This document shows positions 48,899 to 58,244 of a DNA stretch of 64,000 bases, piece after piece. A program made the position numbers and the translations under genes. Below the pieces are notes generated by a model. That model made no database searches. It worked only from the letters and a program-made list of their open reading frames with translations, and had not been told where the DNA came from. Source of the stretch: CALAGJ01 sp964293305 (GTDB lineage: Bacteria > Bacteroidota > Bacteroidia > Chitinophagales > Chitinophagaceae); assembly GCA_964293305.1 (NCBI GenBank), contig CAXYYO010000003.1:60331-124330 (forward strand), in the 5' to 3' direction. Numbering within the stretch: the first letter of the stretch is position 1; each line of letters begins with the position of its first letter.

Positions 48899-49285
48899 AT
48901 GTCAAAACAGATAATTCAAACAAATATGGCACCTGCGCCAATTGGGCCATATAGCCAAGCAGTAAAAGCCGGGGATCTCATTTTTATTAGTGGACAGGTT
49001 TGTATAGATCCTTTTTCAGGCTCTTTGGTAAATGGCAGCATTGCCATTGAAACTAATCAGGTTATGAAAAACCTAGAAGCAATTCTTTCAGAGGCTGAAA
49101 TTAATTTTAATCATGTGGTTAAAACAACGATTTTTTTGAGCGATATGAATTTATTTGCCGAAGTAAATGAGGTTTATAGCACTTATTTTACAGGTGATTA
49201 TCCTGCAAGGGAAACAGTAGCGGTAAAGGGATTGCCCAAACAAGTAAATGTTGAAATTAGTATGATTGCAGTTATTAATTTATAG
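48899..49285 (+). CDS. RidA family enamine/imine deaminase
   Basis: 128 residues from the ATG at 48899 (MSKQIIQTNMAPAPIGPYSQ), giving the normal family length; an in-frame start 20 codons upstream is not supported. RidA hydrolyses reactive enamines made by PLP enzymes. Signatures are PAPIGPYSQAVKAGDLIFIS, GQVCIDPFSG, VNEVYSTYFTGDYPARETVAV (catalytic Arg) and NVEISMIAV (Glu). It is convergent with the aldose epimerase gene, with only a 5-bp gap. Confidence 0.94.
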   Translation: MSKQIIQTNMAPAPIGPYSQAVKAGDLIFISGQVCIDPFSGSLVNGSIAIETNQVMKNLEAILSEAEINFNHVVKTTIFLSDMNLFAEVNEVYSTYFTGDYPARETVAVKGLPKQVNVEISMIAVINL

Positions 49286-49290
49286 CCGCA

Positions 49291-50214
49291 TCATTTACAA
49301 TGTACACTGTAAGAAGTTACAAATTTTATTGATTGTTCTGGTTCCAATATTATCAACCCCATACCATTGTTAAATGCATCTGGCACACTACTCAAATTTT
49401 CTATGGCAATGCTTTTTCTATGATCTGGTGTAAATATTTGTAGGTAAGGATAATTTTCTTCTGCATGTATAGAAACATTGTAGAATGGGCCATGTATTGT
49501 GCAAACTTTATTGGTGTCTGAAAGTATAAAACAATCATCTAATTGTTTATCTTTTAATGGCAATAGTCCATTGTATGGCGAAGCATCGATAAAATGACCA
49601 GTAGGTATAAGCTGTTCATTCATTTTAATTTTACCCACAGCCTCCATTTCAATGAAACATTCGTCAGCAGCAGTATGCATATTAAAATAAGGATGCCATC
49701 CATCTGCCAAAGGCATTGCATGCTCACTTTTATTCGTAATAGCCGTTTGTATAGAAAGCTTATTCCCAATGGAGAGCGTATAGGAAACAGCAATATCATA
49801 TTTGAAAGGAAACCCTTCATCGCCAGGCCAATAATATTCCATCGTTACGCATGCCATTTTTTCGGTAGCCTGCTGCGCAGCAACGCTGAACAGCGCATCA
49901 TAAATCAATCCATGCATTGCATGAGTACCAGAAAAACATCGCCCAGTTTTATATACTTCATCTTGAAATTCAAATGAACCATTAGATAACCTACATACAA
50001 AAGGGCTGAGCTTTGTACTTTTAAACCAGCTATTATTAATAACTGCTTTCAAATCTTCTAGTCCGTCAATACAATCATATACATGCCCCTTATCATTTTT
50101 AAAAATAAATTTATTTAATAATGCTCCTGTAGAAAATATTTCCACGATTGTGCCTGCTATATTATCTTTTAGGTATATGATGTTGGGGTCGGATATTTCA
50201 ATAGTAAATGACAT
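49291..50214 (-). CDS. Aldose 1-epimerase family protein
   Basis: 307 residues, ATG start. A galactose-mutarotase-like beta-sandwich: SPFVCRLSNGSFEFQDEVY, GTHAMHGLIYDALF (catalytic His), LADGWHPYFNM (second His), QLDDCFILSD and IFTPDHRKSIAIENLSSVPDAF. It is closer to the GalM/YeaD superfamily than to a defined enzyme. Cytosolic. It lies 93 bp after prfC on the same strand. The sugar specificity is not readable. Confidence 0.9.
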   Translation of the reverse strand: MSFTIEISDPNIIYLKDNIAGTIVEIFSTGALLNKFIFKNDKGHVYDCIDGLEDLKAVINNSWFKSTKLSPFVCRLSNGSFEFQDEVYKTGRCFSGTHAMHGLIYDALFSVAAQQATEKMACVTMEYYWPGDEGFPFKYDIAVSYTLSIGNKLSIQTAITNKSEHAMPLADGWHPYFNMHTAADECFIEMEAVGKIKMNEQLIPTGHFIDASPYNGLLPLKDKQLDDCFILSDTNKVCTIHGPFYNVSIHAEENYPYLQIFTPDHRKSIAIENLSSVPDAFNNGMGLIILEPEQSIKFVTSYSVHCK

Positions 50215-50307
50215 AATTATGTTGTAGAAATCATTTTTTCAATAAGAATAATTAATACAAGAATACATATTCCTATGGTTTCAGGAATATAAATTTACAT
50301 AAAATAA

Positions 50308-51912
50308 CTATACCATTTCAGCTTTATGCACTTCACTTGTAAAGTGAAAAGTGATTTCGGGGTTGTTTTTTATTTCTGTTTGTAAAAACCAATCGCTTTG
50401 GGCAAGATAAACGGGCATATTGTCCTTGTCGTAGGCCGTATTTGCATCTCTGAAACGCAGAAATTCATTAAGCACAGGTTGATTGTTTGTAGTTAACCAG
50501 CATGCCTTATAAAAGGGCACCATTCTAAATTCGCAGGCAGCACCATATTCATGGAGTAACCGATATTGTATTACTTCAAATTGCAATTCACCTACACAAC
50601 CTATAATCTTTTTATTTCCACCAAACTGTGTAAACAATTGCGCTACACCTTCATCTGTAAGCTGTGAAATTCCTTTTTCAAGTTGCTTTGTTTTCATAGG
50701 ATCTTTATTGACCATTTCCTTGAAAATTTCAGGAGAAAACGTAGGTATGCCGGTAAAATAAAAATCTTCACCCTCTGTTAGTGTATCTCCAATCTTAAAA
50801 TTGCCTGTATCAAATAAACCCACCACATCGCCAGGATAAGCATCGTCAATAATATCCTTACTGCGGGCAAGGAAGGAATATGGATTTGCAAACCTAATGT
50901 CCTTATCAAGCCTTACATGATGATAATACTTATTGCGCTCAAAGCGTCCACTACAAATACGCATAAATGCGATGCGGTCTCTATGTCTTGGATCTAAATT
51001 AGCATGTATCTTAAAAATAAAACCTGTTAGTTTTTCATCAGATACTTCTACTCTTCTTGTATTCGTTTCCCTATGCTGTGGCAGTGGGGCAATATCAATA
51101 AATGTGTTGAGCATTTCTCTCACCCCAAAATTATTTACGGCACTACCAAAAAAAACAGGAGCAGTTTTTCCATCCCGATAGTCAGCTACATTTAATGCTC
51201 CATATACCCCATCAATGAGTTCGGTATCTTCTCTAAGGGTGTTAGCATCATTTGTACCCATTTTTTTATCAACGATACTATTATTTAAATCATCAATTAA
51301 AATCACATCCTCATCATTTGCTTTTGTACCTGGTGTAAAAAGTAGTAGGCTTTTTTGCGACAAATCATATACACCTTTAAAATCTTTTCCACTATTGATT
51401 GGCCAAGTGAGGGGGTGTAAACTGATGTTTAATTCTTTTTCAATCTCTTCCAATAAATCAAACCTGTTTTTTCCATCCCTATCCATTTTATTGATGAAGA
51501 CAATAACCGGGGTGTGGCGCATACGACATACTTCCATGAGTCTGCGTGTTTGTGCTTCCACACCATTTACACTATCCACCACTAATATTACACTATCCAC
51601 TGCAGTTAATGTACGATAAGTATCTTCTGCAAAATCTTTGTGACCCGGTGTGTCTAATAGGTTTATGAGTTTGTCTTTATATTCAAAAGTCATTACAGAT
51701 GTGGCTACAGAAATGCCACGCTGTCTTTCTATTTCCATAAAATCGCTGGTAGCATGCTTCTTAATTTTATTACTTTTTACTGCACCTGCGGTTTGAATAG
51801 CTCCTCCAAAAAGTAGAAATTTTTCGGTAAGTGTTGTTTTACCTGCGTCTGGGTGACTGATAATGGCAAAACTTCTTCTGCGGTTTATTTCATTACTATA
51901 CTTGCTACTCAT
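50308..51912 (-). CDS. prfC: Peptide chain release factor 3
   Basis: 534 residues from the ATG at 51912 (MSSKYSNEINRRRSFAIISH); a TTG two codons earlier also fits. It is a GTPase that recycles RF1 and RF2 after termination. G-motifs are SHPDAGKTT (19-27), RQRGISVATSVM (switch I), DTPGHKDFAED (switch II) and INKMDRDG. Later come the EF-G-like domains II and III with GFIFKIHANLDPRHRDRIAF and VGELQFEVIQYRL. Length is typical. A TACATTTG -7-like element lies at 51936-51929 on the minus strand, 17 bp before the ATG. Confidence 0.97.
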   Translation of the reverse strand: MSSKYSNEINRRRSFAIISHPDAGKTTLTEKFLLFGGAIQTAGAVKSNKIKKHATSDFMEIERQRGISVATSVMTFEYKDKLINLLDTPGHKDFAEDTYRTLTAVDSVILVVDSVNGVEAQTRRLMEVCRMRHTPVIVFINKMDRDGKNRFDLLEEIEKELNISLHPLTWPINSGKDFKGVYDLSQKSLLLFTPGTKANDEDVILIDDLNNSIVDKKMGTNDANTLREDTELIDGVYGALNVADYRDGKTAPVFFGSAVNNFGVREMLNTFIDIAPLPQHRETNTRRVEVSDEKLTGFIFKIHANLDPRHRDRIAFMRICSGRFERNKYYHHVRLDKDIRFANPYSFLARSKDIIDDAYPGDVVGLFDTGNFKIGDTLTEGEDFYFTGIPTFSPEIFKEMVNKDPMKTKQLEKGISQLTDEGVAQLFTQFGGNKKIIGCVGELQFEVIQYRLLHEYGAACEFRMVPFYKACWLTTNNQPVLNEFLRFRDANTAYDKDNMPVYLAQSDWFLQTEIKNNPEITFHFTSEVHKAEMV

Positions 51913-52010
51913 ATTCAAAAAATGGTTGCAAATGTAGGGTTGGCAAGCCTAAAATTTGTAAAATAGACTTTAATAAAGGAAAGTAATGGAGGGTGGAAGT
52001 TTATTGACAA

Positions 52011-52619
52011 TTATTTTCCGTAACCATACATTTTTTCTACGTCTTTTACGATCATTTCCATTACTTCATCATTCCCTCTGGGGTCATAGGCTTGGCGGAG
52101 ATTACTGCCAAATATGAGGGCCATAGTTTGCCAAAATTTAGCGTCGAATTTTCCTTTGTAGGATTCAATAATTTCATAACAGTTATTGCCTGTTTGTCGG
52201 TTGATGAGTTTCATTAATACCTTGCCTTGATAGACCGAAAGTTGTGTGAGTTTATCAGCAAATTGACTTTTTAAATCCTTCTCTCTGCTTTGTATGATTG
52301 CTTTACGTTTCTTTTTATCATGCACATTTACTAATTGTGCATTTATTTCATTCATGACTTTAGAAGCTGTAATGGCGTAGGGATAAGTAACATACACCGC
52401 ATTGCGTAGCCTTGTCCATCCTGCATATTTTTTCTTCCATTTGCCGTGTAATTTTCCTTGTACTGTTACCGTTTCTAACCAATTACATGGTATGGTATCA
52501 CCTGATGGCTCTACACAGGCATATACCAATATAGTGTCATACTTTCCAACTTCCTGCGCTCTAACACCGATAGCAAGCAGTTGAATAATAAATAATAATA
52601 TATATTGATTTAATTTCAC
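52011..52619 (-). CDS. DUF4294 domain protein, secreted
   Basis: 202 residues. The start codon is GTG at 52619 (MKLNQYILLFIIQLLAIGVRA), which gives a signal peptide. The domain includes ETVTVQGKLHGKWKKKYAGWTRLRNAVYVTYPYA and SVYQGKVLMKLINRQTGNNCYEII, a pattern found in Bacteroidota DUF4294 proteins. Two regions of predicted helix rich in K and E follow. The function is unknown; a periplasmic or cell-envelope location is likely. It is monocistronic, downstream of ctaA on the same strand with a 97-bp gap. Confidence 0.82.
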   Translation of the reverse strand: MKLNQYILLFIIQLLAIGVRAQEVGKYDTILVYACVEPSGDTIPCNWLETVTVQGKLHGKWKKKYAGWTRLRNAVYVTYPYAITASKVMNEINAQLVNVHDKKKRKAIIQSREKDLKSQFADKLTQLSVYQGKVLMKLINRQTGNNCYEIIESYKGKFDAKFWQTMALIFGSNLRQAYDPRGNDEVMEMIVKDVEKMYGYGK

Positions 52620-52716
52620 GTTATATCAGTATGTAAAAATAAGCTTCTTAATCATTAGATACAAAATCTTGGAAAAAAGTATCCTTAAGTTGGTTTAGTT
52701 TAACACTATTTTCTCA

Positions 52717-53772
52717 TCAAATCGTTGCTTCCTTTTTCCCTGTTATAAAAATGACGGCAATTAAACTTAGTAACAAAAACATACCATTCAACTGATGCAG
52801 CAGGGCCATCCATTCAAACTGTCCAAATTGTCCACGTATAGCACTTGTACTGGTTATGAGACTGCAAATACCTAACACAACTTGAACTAAAACCAATATT
52901 GGCGGCCATTTAAGCATTCTATTAACCAAATGATTGGATACCTTTTTTCTAGCCTTTATCCACCATATTATTATGATAACAAATATTAAATATGCCAACA
53001 TACGATGAATAAACTGTATGGTAATGATATCAAAAAATGCATTATGCAAACCATTTTCAAAAACTGAATGTGGTATAAAGTTACCATTTATTAGTGGCCA
53101 TGTAGGTGCTACTGATGCTGCCTTTAACCCAGCCATAAAACAACCATAGATTAACTGGATAGCTAGAAGTAGGGTAATTAAAATTGTAGTTTTTTTAAGT
53201 GCCGGATGCTCAAATTTTTGATCTGAAGATTTCAATTGAAGCGCAAACCAAAATGTATAAACCGTAAGTACCATTGCTGACATAAAATGAGTAGCCAATG
53301 CAAAATGACTTACATAAAGATTCTCTTCATTGAGCCCGGTACTTACCATAAGCCAGCCTATCAAGCCCTGTAGCGCACCCAAAAAAAACAATACAACTAA
53401 GGGTATAATCATCTTTTTTTTGAAGAATCCCTTTACCAGAAAAAAAATAAAAGGAATCATAAAAACGAGCCCCATAAATCTTGCCCAAAGTCTATGAAAC
53501 CATTCCCAAAAAAAGATAAACTTAAAGTCAGAAATGGTGAAATGATTATTTAAATATTTGTATTGTGCAATCTCTTTATAAGCATTGAATGAGTCTTGCC
53601 ATTCGGCAGAAGAAACTGGAGGCAGTGCACCCATAATAGGCTTCCATTCCGTTATACTTAGTCCACTGCCGGTAAGTCTTGTAATGCCCCCCAGCAATAC
53701 CTGAATCATAAGCATACCTACACCAATAAACAACCAATAACTCAAAATTTTTTGTTGTCTTATTTCTTTCAT
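52717..53772 (-). CDS. ctaA: Heme A synthase (COX15/CtaA)
   Basis: 351 residues, ATG start. About eight membrane helices. It converts heme O to heme A for aa3-type oxidases. Motifs are LGGITRLTGSGLSITEWKPIMGALPP (helix 1 and loop), FIFFWEWFHRLWARFMG with heme-ligand His, an internal repeat with LYVSHFALATHFMSA, FIHRMLAYLIF and MALLHQLNGMFLL (more His ligands). A MetTyr-type helix with GLKAASVAPTWPLINGNFIP is present. ctaB and cytochrome oxidase genes are not in view. Confidence 0.93.
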   Translation of the reverse strand: MKEIRQQKILSYWLFIGVGMLMIQVLLGGITRLTGSGLSITEWKPIMGALPPVSSAEWQDSFNAYKEIAQYKYLNNHFTISDFKFIFFWEWFHRLWARFMGLVFMIPFIFFLVKGFFKKKMIIPLVVLFFLGALQGLIGWLMVSTGLNEENLYVSHFALATHFMSAMVLTVYTFWFALQLKSSDQKFEHPALKKTTILITLLLAIQLIYGCFMAGLKAASVAPTWPLINGNFIPHSVFENGLHNAFFDIITIQFIHRMLAYLIFVIIIIWWIKARKKVSNHLVNRMLKWPPILVLVQVVLGICSLITSTSAIRGQFGQFEWMALLHQLNGMFLLLSLIAVIFITGKKEATI

Positions 53773-53838
53773 TGCGCAGCAAAATAAATCATTGAATCAC
53801 TATATTTGGGTGTAAAATTATAGGTTGATTCGTGAAAT

Positions 53839-53866
53839 AAAAAAGCCTCATTTATAAGCATGAGGC
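53839..53866 (-). terminator. Terminator after the DUF4197 gene
   Basis: GCCTCAT (53845-53851) and ATGAGGC (53860-53866) pair perfectly. On the minus strand the hairpin is followed by six Ts (53844-53839). It lies 21 bp after the DUF4197 stop. Confidence 0.82.
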
Positions 53867-53887
53867 CATAACAAATAATATTATCTT

Positions 53888-54601
53888 TTAGTTGCCTCCT
53901 TGTGCCAAAGAACTTCCAAAAACAGATTTTAACAAATCGGTAACTCTAGCTAAAGGGTCTTTTCTTATTTTCTGCTCCTCCTGACCCACGGCATAAAAAA
54001 TACCCTCAAGTGCCTTTGTAGTTACAAATGCACCTAAATCCGTTTCAACAGGTTTACTAGAAAATTTGTTGTACATGCTAAATACATCATTCCAATATTT
54101 TGTAGCATTTACTTTTTCCATAGCTTTATTGATTACTGGACTGAAAGCCGCAGTTAATGCTGTTGGAGTTGTCTGCTTAAAATAGTTTGTTGCTCCATAA
54201 TCTCCACCCTTCAAAATGCCCACTGCATCAGAAATACTCATGCCTTTTATGGCGTCTAAAAAAATCGGTGCTGCACTTTTAGCGGCTTCTTCTGCAGCTC
54301 TATTCATAGAAAGTATAGCATTGTCCACCACACTACCAAGCCCTACGCTACGCAATGTTTTTTCAACATTTTGAGCTTCTTGTGGCATCAGAATTTTTAT
54401 AGCAGCATTCCCAAAAAATCCATTAAGTCCGCTAAGTTGGTTAGAGCCATTTTGGGTGCCAATAGATAAGGCTTCTTTTAGACCTGCTGCAATTTGCGTA
54501 GTGGATAAACCTCCGTTCATAGGTACATTTTCCAACACCTGCTGCACAGTTTCACAACTACAGGAAAACATAATGGAAATACATAGGAATATTTTTTTCA
54601 T
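53888..54601 (-). CDS. DUF4197 domain lipoprotein
   Basis: 237 residues from the ATG at 54601 (MKKIFLCISIMFSCSCETVQ), which gives a lipoprotein signal (SCSC); the longer open frame upstream lacks this. DUF4197 features are GGLSTTQIAAGLKEALSIGT, FFGNAAIKILMPQEAQNVEK, SMNRAAEEAAKSAAPIF and DPLARVTDLLKSVFG. It is mostly helical and periplasmic or outer-membrane anchored. The function is unknown. A strong terminator follows. Confidence 0.88.
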   Translation of the reverse strand: MKKIFLCISIMFSCSCETVQQVLENVPMNGGLSTTQIAAGLKEALSIGTQNGSNQLSGLNGFFGNAAIKILMPQEAQNVEKTLRSVGLGSVVDNAILSMNRAAEEAAKSAAPIFLDAIKGMSISDAVGILKGGDYGATNYFKQTTPTALTAAFSPVINKAMEKVNATKYWNDVFSMYNKFSSKPVETDLGAFVTTKALEGIFYAVGQEEQKIRKDPLARVTDLLKSVFGSSLAQGGN

Positions 54602-55090
54602 CTCTAAAAATTTATACAATGATAAGTGTTGGTGGCAAATAATGAGTGTCAAATTTTAAAATGCTGCATACACTTGTTAATAAATGGATAAATATGCTGG
54701 AGCTTACTTACAATATTATAGCACAATAATTGTTCAAATGATATTAGAATCAACGCCTAGAATTGAGGAAAAATTCTGTTGTAAACTGCCATTTTATTTC
54801 TTCTATGGTATGTTTTGTAACATCGCTAAAACAAGAGAGGCCAATATGCTAATTTTTTGTAGGGGAAAGGAACTCACTATTGCTTGCCCTCAACTCAACA
54901 TTAAAAAAAGGAGGAATGGTTGCCGGAATTTGTTTTGAAAATTTAAATGAACTAAATAACAATAAAAAGCCATCATTGCTGGTAATGTTGTCTGGCTGGC
55001 CGCAACACCAAAGTAAAAAATTTCTTAAATGATAAAAAACAAAAAATGATTAACCATTTTTTTTTAAAATGCTACCTATACATTTGTACA
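54602..55090. other. Divergent gap between DUF4197 and glutamine cyclotransferase
   Basis: AT-rich. A plus-strand frame of 84 codons at 54684-54938 has no recognisable features and is probably chance. No RNA gene or clear promoter box is seen. Confidence 0.5.
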
Positions 55091-55918
55091 ATGATGAGAG
55101 GATTGTCAGGGTTTTGCATTTTATCTTTTGTGGCTTTTTTTGTATGCTGGGGTTGCAAGGATCCCAAACCATTCTCTCAATCGGATGAACCAGAGATAAC
55201 TACAACTCCAGTAATACCTTACCAGATCTTAAAAGTATTTCCACATGATACTTCTTCATATACTCAAGGTCTGGAAGCTGTGGATGGCAATTTGATAGAA
55301 AGCAGTGGCAGAAACGGTTTCAGTAAATTGGCTTATGTAAATATTTCCAACGGAAAGACTGAAAAAAGTATACACTTAGGTGATGAAATATTTGCCGAAG
55401 GCATAACCATTTTTAAAGGAAAAGTTTATCAGTTGACTTGGTTAAACAATATTGTGTATGTTTATGATCCGGCATCATTACAACAAAAAACAAGTTTTAA
55501 TTGGCCCTATCAGGGATGGGGAATAACAAATAATGGGAAAGAACTAATAGTAAGTACAGGTAGTAGTAATCTATATTTTACAAATGATAGTTTAAAAGTG
55601 TTGCGCATTACAGGTGTTACTGATGAATATGGCCCGGTACCAGCCTTGAATGAGCTCGAATACATTAATGGATTTGTGTATGCGAACCAGTATGAAACAA
55701 ATTATATTTTAAAGATTGACCCTGAGAGTGGAAAGGTAGTTGGGAAAATGGATATGAGCGGTTTGCTTGAAAAGAGTGGCATAAATTATGACCCACAAAA
55801 TTATACACTCCAAACTGGCAATGTACTTAATGGCATTGCTTATGACAGCACAAAACAAACACTTTATATTACCGGAAAACTTTGGCCGGCTTTATTTGAA
55901 ATTAAGTTAACACAATAA
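55091..55918 (+). CDS. Glutaminyl-peptide cyclotransferase, lipoprotein
   Basis: 275 residues from the ATG at 55091 (MMRGLSGFCILSFVAFFVCW); a frame start 15 codons earlier is possible. The lipobox ends in Cys22 (FFVCWGC). The plant/bacterial-type glutamine cyclotransferase beta-propeller: HDTSSYTQGLEAVDGNLIES, IFAEGITIFKGKVYQLTW, NWPYQGWGITNNGKELIVS, LNELEYINGFVYANQYETN and LNGIAYDSTKQTLYITGKLWP. It forms N-terminal pyroglutamate, probably on exported proteins. An alpha/beta hydrolase gene starts 4 bp after it, suggesting an operon. Confidence 0.92.
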   Translation: MMRGLSGFCILSFVAFFVCWGCKDPKPFSQSDEPEITTTPVIPYQILKVFPHDTSSYTQGLEAVDGNLIESSGRNGFSKLAYVNISNGKTEKSIHLGDEIFAEGITIFKGKVYQLTWLNNIVYVYDPASLQQKTSFNWPYQGWGITNNGKELIVSTGSSNLYFTNDSLKVLRITGVTDEYGPVPALNELEYINGFVYANQYETNYILKIDPESGKVVGKMDMSGLLEKSGINYDPQNYTLQTGNVLNGIAYDSTKQTLYITGKLWPALFEIKLTQ

Positions 55919-55922
55919 ATAA

Positions 55923-56975
55923 ATGCTAAAAAGATACAGAATTATACTGCTTGCATTGTTGGCAATAGTTTTAATTGGGGGTTACTTTATTTATTCCAAT
56001 CCTTTGGCAAAAAGGTGGGTAATAAATAAAATATCTTTTAAGGAAACCAAGCACAATGAAAAGTTTGACATGTCCACATATAGTGGCAATGTTATAAAAG
56101 ACATCAGTTTTGCTGAAAATGTAAAAACAAATCAAAATAAATTAGAGAATCTACAGTTAGATATTTATTTGCCGGAAGGAGCAGATACAACTAAGCAATA
56201 TCCATTGGTACTTTGTATTCATAGCGGTGGATTTTTGGTGGGCAATAAAGAGCAAACTGCTAATCTTTGTGCTGGTTTTGCTAAAAATGGATTTGTGGCT
56301 GCTACATTAAATTATAGACTAGGATGGGGCAAAGACCGTAACTTAGCCTGCGACGGAGATTCTTTAGAATTAAAAAAAGCAATTTATAGAGCAGTACAGG
56401 ATACAAGAGCATCTTTAAGATTTTTAGTTCATAATGCTTCGAAATTTTCAATTGATACTAATTGGATTTTTGTACAGGGAGCAAGTGCAGGTGCAGTTAC
56501 AACTTTGCACACAGCATTTATGAGCCAAATTAATTTTGAGAAATTTCTACCCAAAAATGTTATTACCTCTCTAGGTGGCATCGACAATTCTGGGAATCCC
56601 TTTGCAGACAGATTTTCTATAAAAGCTATTTGTAATTGTTGGGGTTCATTTTGTGATGCAAGCCTAATTGATACCTCCAACGCTGTTCCTGGCATATTTT
56701 TTCATGGTGCTCAAGATAAAGTAACACCCTTTGAAAAGGGCAATGTATATTCATGTGATAAATTTATGACCGCTTATGGTAGTAAAACTATTTATGACAG
56801 ACTACAGCAACTAAAAGTACCTGCTATTGCACATTTTGAAAAGGCCATGGGTCATAATCTGGCTAAAGAATTATTCTATATGAACAATGCTATCTGTTTT
56901 TTTAAGAAAATTGTAAATAACGAAAAAATAACTTCTGCAATTTATAACACAACCGAACCCTCTTGTAAACATTGA
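55923..56975 (+). CDS. Alpha/beta hydrolase (esterase), membrane-anchored paralogue 1
   Basis: 350 residues, ATG start. An N-terminal hydrophobic helix (about 5-25) anchors or exports it. The fold includes LVLCIHSGGFLVGNKEQT (oxyanion region, HSGG), AATLNYRLGW, ALQD-like AVQDTRASLRFLVHNA, the nucleophile elbow QGASAGAVT (Ser), an Asp in HGAQDKVTPFEKG and a His in KAMGHNLAKE. It belongs to the carboxylesterase/lipase superfamily; the substrate is unknown. It is a tandem paralogue of the gene at 57052 and lies 4 bp after the cyclotransferase. Confidence 0.87.
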   Translation: MLKRYRIILLALLAIVLIGGYFIYSNPLAKRWVINKISFKETKHNEKFDMSTYSGNVIKDISFAENVKTNQNKLENLQLDIYLPEGADTTKQYPLVLCIHSGGFLVGNKEQTANLCAGFAKNGFVAATLNYRLGWGKDRNLACDGDSLELKKAIYRAVQDTRASLRFLVHNASKFSIDTNWIFVQGASAGAVTTLHTAFMSQINFEKFLPKNVITSLGGIDNSGNPFADRFSIKAICNCWGSFCDASLIDTSNAVPGIFFHGAQDKVTPFEKGNVYSCDKFMTAYGSKTIYDRLQQLKVPAIAHFEKAMGHNLAKELFYMNNAICFFKKIVNNEKITSAIYNTTEPSCKH

Positions 56976-56999
56976 TAACAACTACTAAATGTTTGGCAT

Positions 57000-57017
57000 A
57001 ATTGTGTATATACAATT
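57000..57017. other. Palindrome between the two hydrolase genes
   Basis: AATTGT-N6-ACAATT is an 18-bp near-palindrome 35 bp before the second hydrolase start. It could be an operator or chance in AT-rich DNA. Confidence 0.3.
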
Positions 57018-57051
57018 AAATATTAAATCAATAACACTAAAATCTTTTTAA

Positions 57052-58158
57052 ATGAGTAAAAATTATTTACGACTATTTGCTTCAGTATTACTATTAACAA
57101 TGCTTTTTGTATCTTGTAGTCAGATTTTGAATCCTGGACAAGGAGGAGGTGGTGGTCCTCGAAATGGTGGTGGCAATCATGGAGGTGGCGGAGGCCCTCG
57201 TGGAGGTGGTGGCGGAATTTCAAATGAAAATGGTTCTGACAAAACTGATTTTTTTGATATGTCCACATATAGCGGTCAGGTAACAAGAGATATAACATAT
57301 GCAACTGGACTTAAAACTTATCAAGGAACTGTTACAGATTTAAAATTGGATGTTTATATGCCAGAGAATCCTATTCCTGGCAAAAAATATCCACTCATTC
57401 TATTCGCACATGGGGGAGGTTTTTTAGTGGGCGATAAAGCAACTTCTAAAGGTTTCTGTGCTGGATATGCCAGCAATGGATTCATTGCAGCCACAATTAA
57501 TTATAGATTAGGCTGGGAAAAAGACAGAACAGTTCTTTGCAGTGGCGACTCACTAGAAATGAAGCAGTCAATCTACAGAGCCCTTCAGGATACAAGAGCG
57601 GCATTACGCTTTTTAGTTCATCATGCAAATGAATATTCTATTGATACCAGTTGGATTTTCATTACAGGCCCAAGTGCTGGCGGTGCTATTACTATGCAGA
57701 CAACCTATTTTGGACAAGCTGATCTTGACAGATTTATTCCCGGTGCCAGTACAACACTTGGATTATTAGATAAAAGTGGCAATAATTTAACAGATAAATT
57801 TACTATTAAAGGTTGTGCCAATTTGTGGGGTGGCATTGGAGATATAAACCTCATTACAAGCGCAAACGCAGTACCATGTATCAGTTATCATGGTATGAAA
57901 GATTTAGTAAGCCCTTTTGATTACAACAATATGTACACTTGTGAATTATTCTTAAAAATATATGGTAGTAAAGCCATTTATGAACGACTTAAATTACTTG
58001 GTGTACCAACCATTGCTCATATTGATCCTATGGGGGGGCATGGCGTGTACGGCCAAAATTATATTATCGAGAATACGGCTTGTTTCTTTAATAAAATAGT
58101 ACAGAAACAAAAAATCGAATCTCAATACCTTACCACTGAAATAAGTTCTTGTAAATAA
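57052..58158 (+). CDS. Alpha/beta hydrolase lipoprotein with Gly-rich linker, paralogue 2
   Basis: 368 residues, ATG start. Lipoprotein signal with lipobox LLTMLFVSC (Cys22), then a Gly-rich, low-complexity linker (about residues 29-60, mostly G with P, R, N and H). The catalytic domain is close to the preceding protein: DMSTYSGQVTRDI, LFAHGGGFLVGDKAT, INYRLGWEKDRT, nucleophile elbow ITGPSAGGA (Ser), Asp in HGMKDLVSPF and His in DPMGGHGVYG. Both proteins end with a Cys near the C terminus. It is likely on the outer membrane or surface. A strong terminator follows at 58186. Confidence 0.88.
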   Translation: MSKNYLRLFASVLLLTMLFVSCSQILNPGQGGGGGPRNGGGNHGGGGGPRGGGGGISNENGSDKTDFFDMSTYSGQVTRDITYATGLKTYQGTVTDLKLDVYMPENPIPGKKYPLILFAHGGGFLVGDKATSKGFCAGYASNGFIAATINYRLGWEKDRTVLCSGDSLEMKQSIYRALQDTRAALRFLVHHANEYSIDTSWIFITGPSAGGAITMQTTYFGQADLDRFIPGASTTLGLLDKSGNNLTDKFTIKGCANLWGGIGDINLITSANAVPCISYHGMKDLVSPFDYNNMYTCELFLKIYGSKAIYERLKLLGVPTIAHIDPMGGHGVYGQNYIIENTACFFNKIVQKQKIESQYLTTEISSCK

Positions 58159-58185
58159 TTAAGACACACTTTATCGTTTTAAAAG

Positions 58186-58217
58186 GCTGTATCATAACAA
58201 ATTGATACAGCTTTTTT
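58186..58217 (+). terminator. Terminator of the second hydrolase
   Basis: GCTGTATCA (58186-58194) pairs with TGATACAGC (58203-58211), followed by six Ts. It lies 27 bp after the stop codon. Confidence 0.88.
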
Positions 58218-58244
58218 ATTACACCCATGATTGAACTCATCTGT

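Noticed and set aside
54684..54938. 84-codon plus-strand frame in the gap before the cyclotransferase
   Set aside because: It has no signal, domain or codon pattern like its neighbours and no promoter box; it is probably chance.
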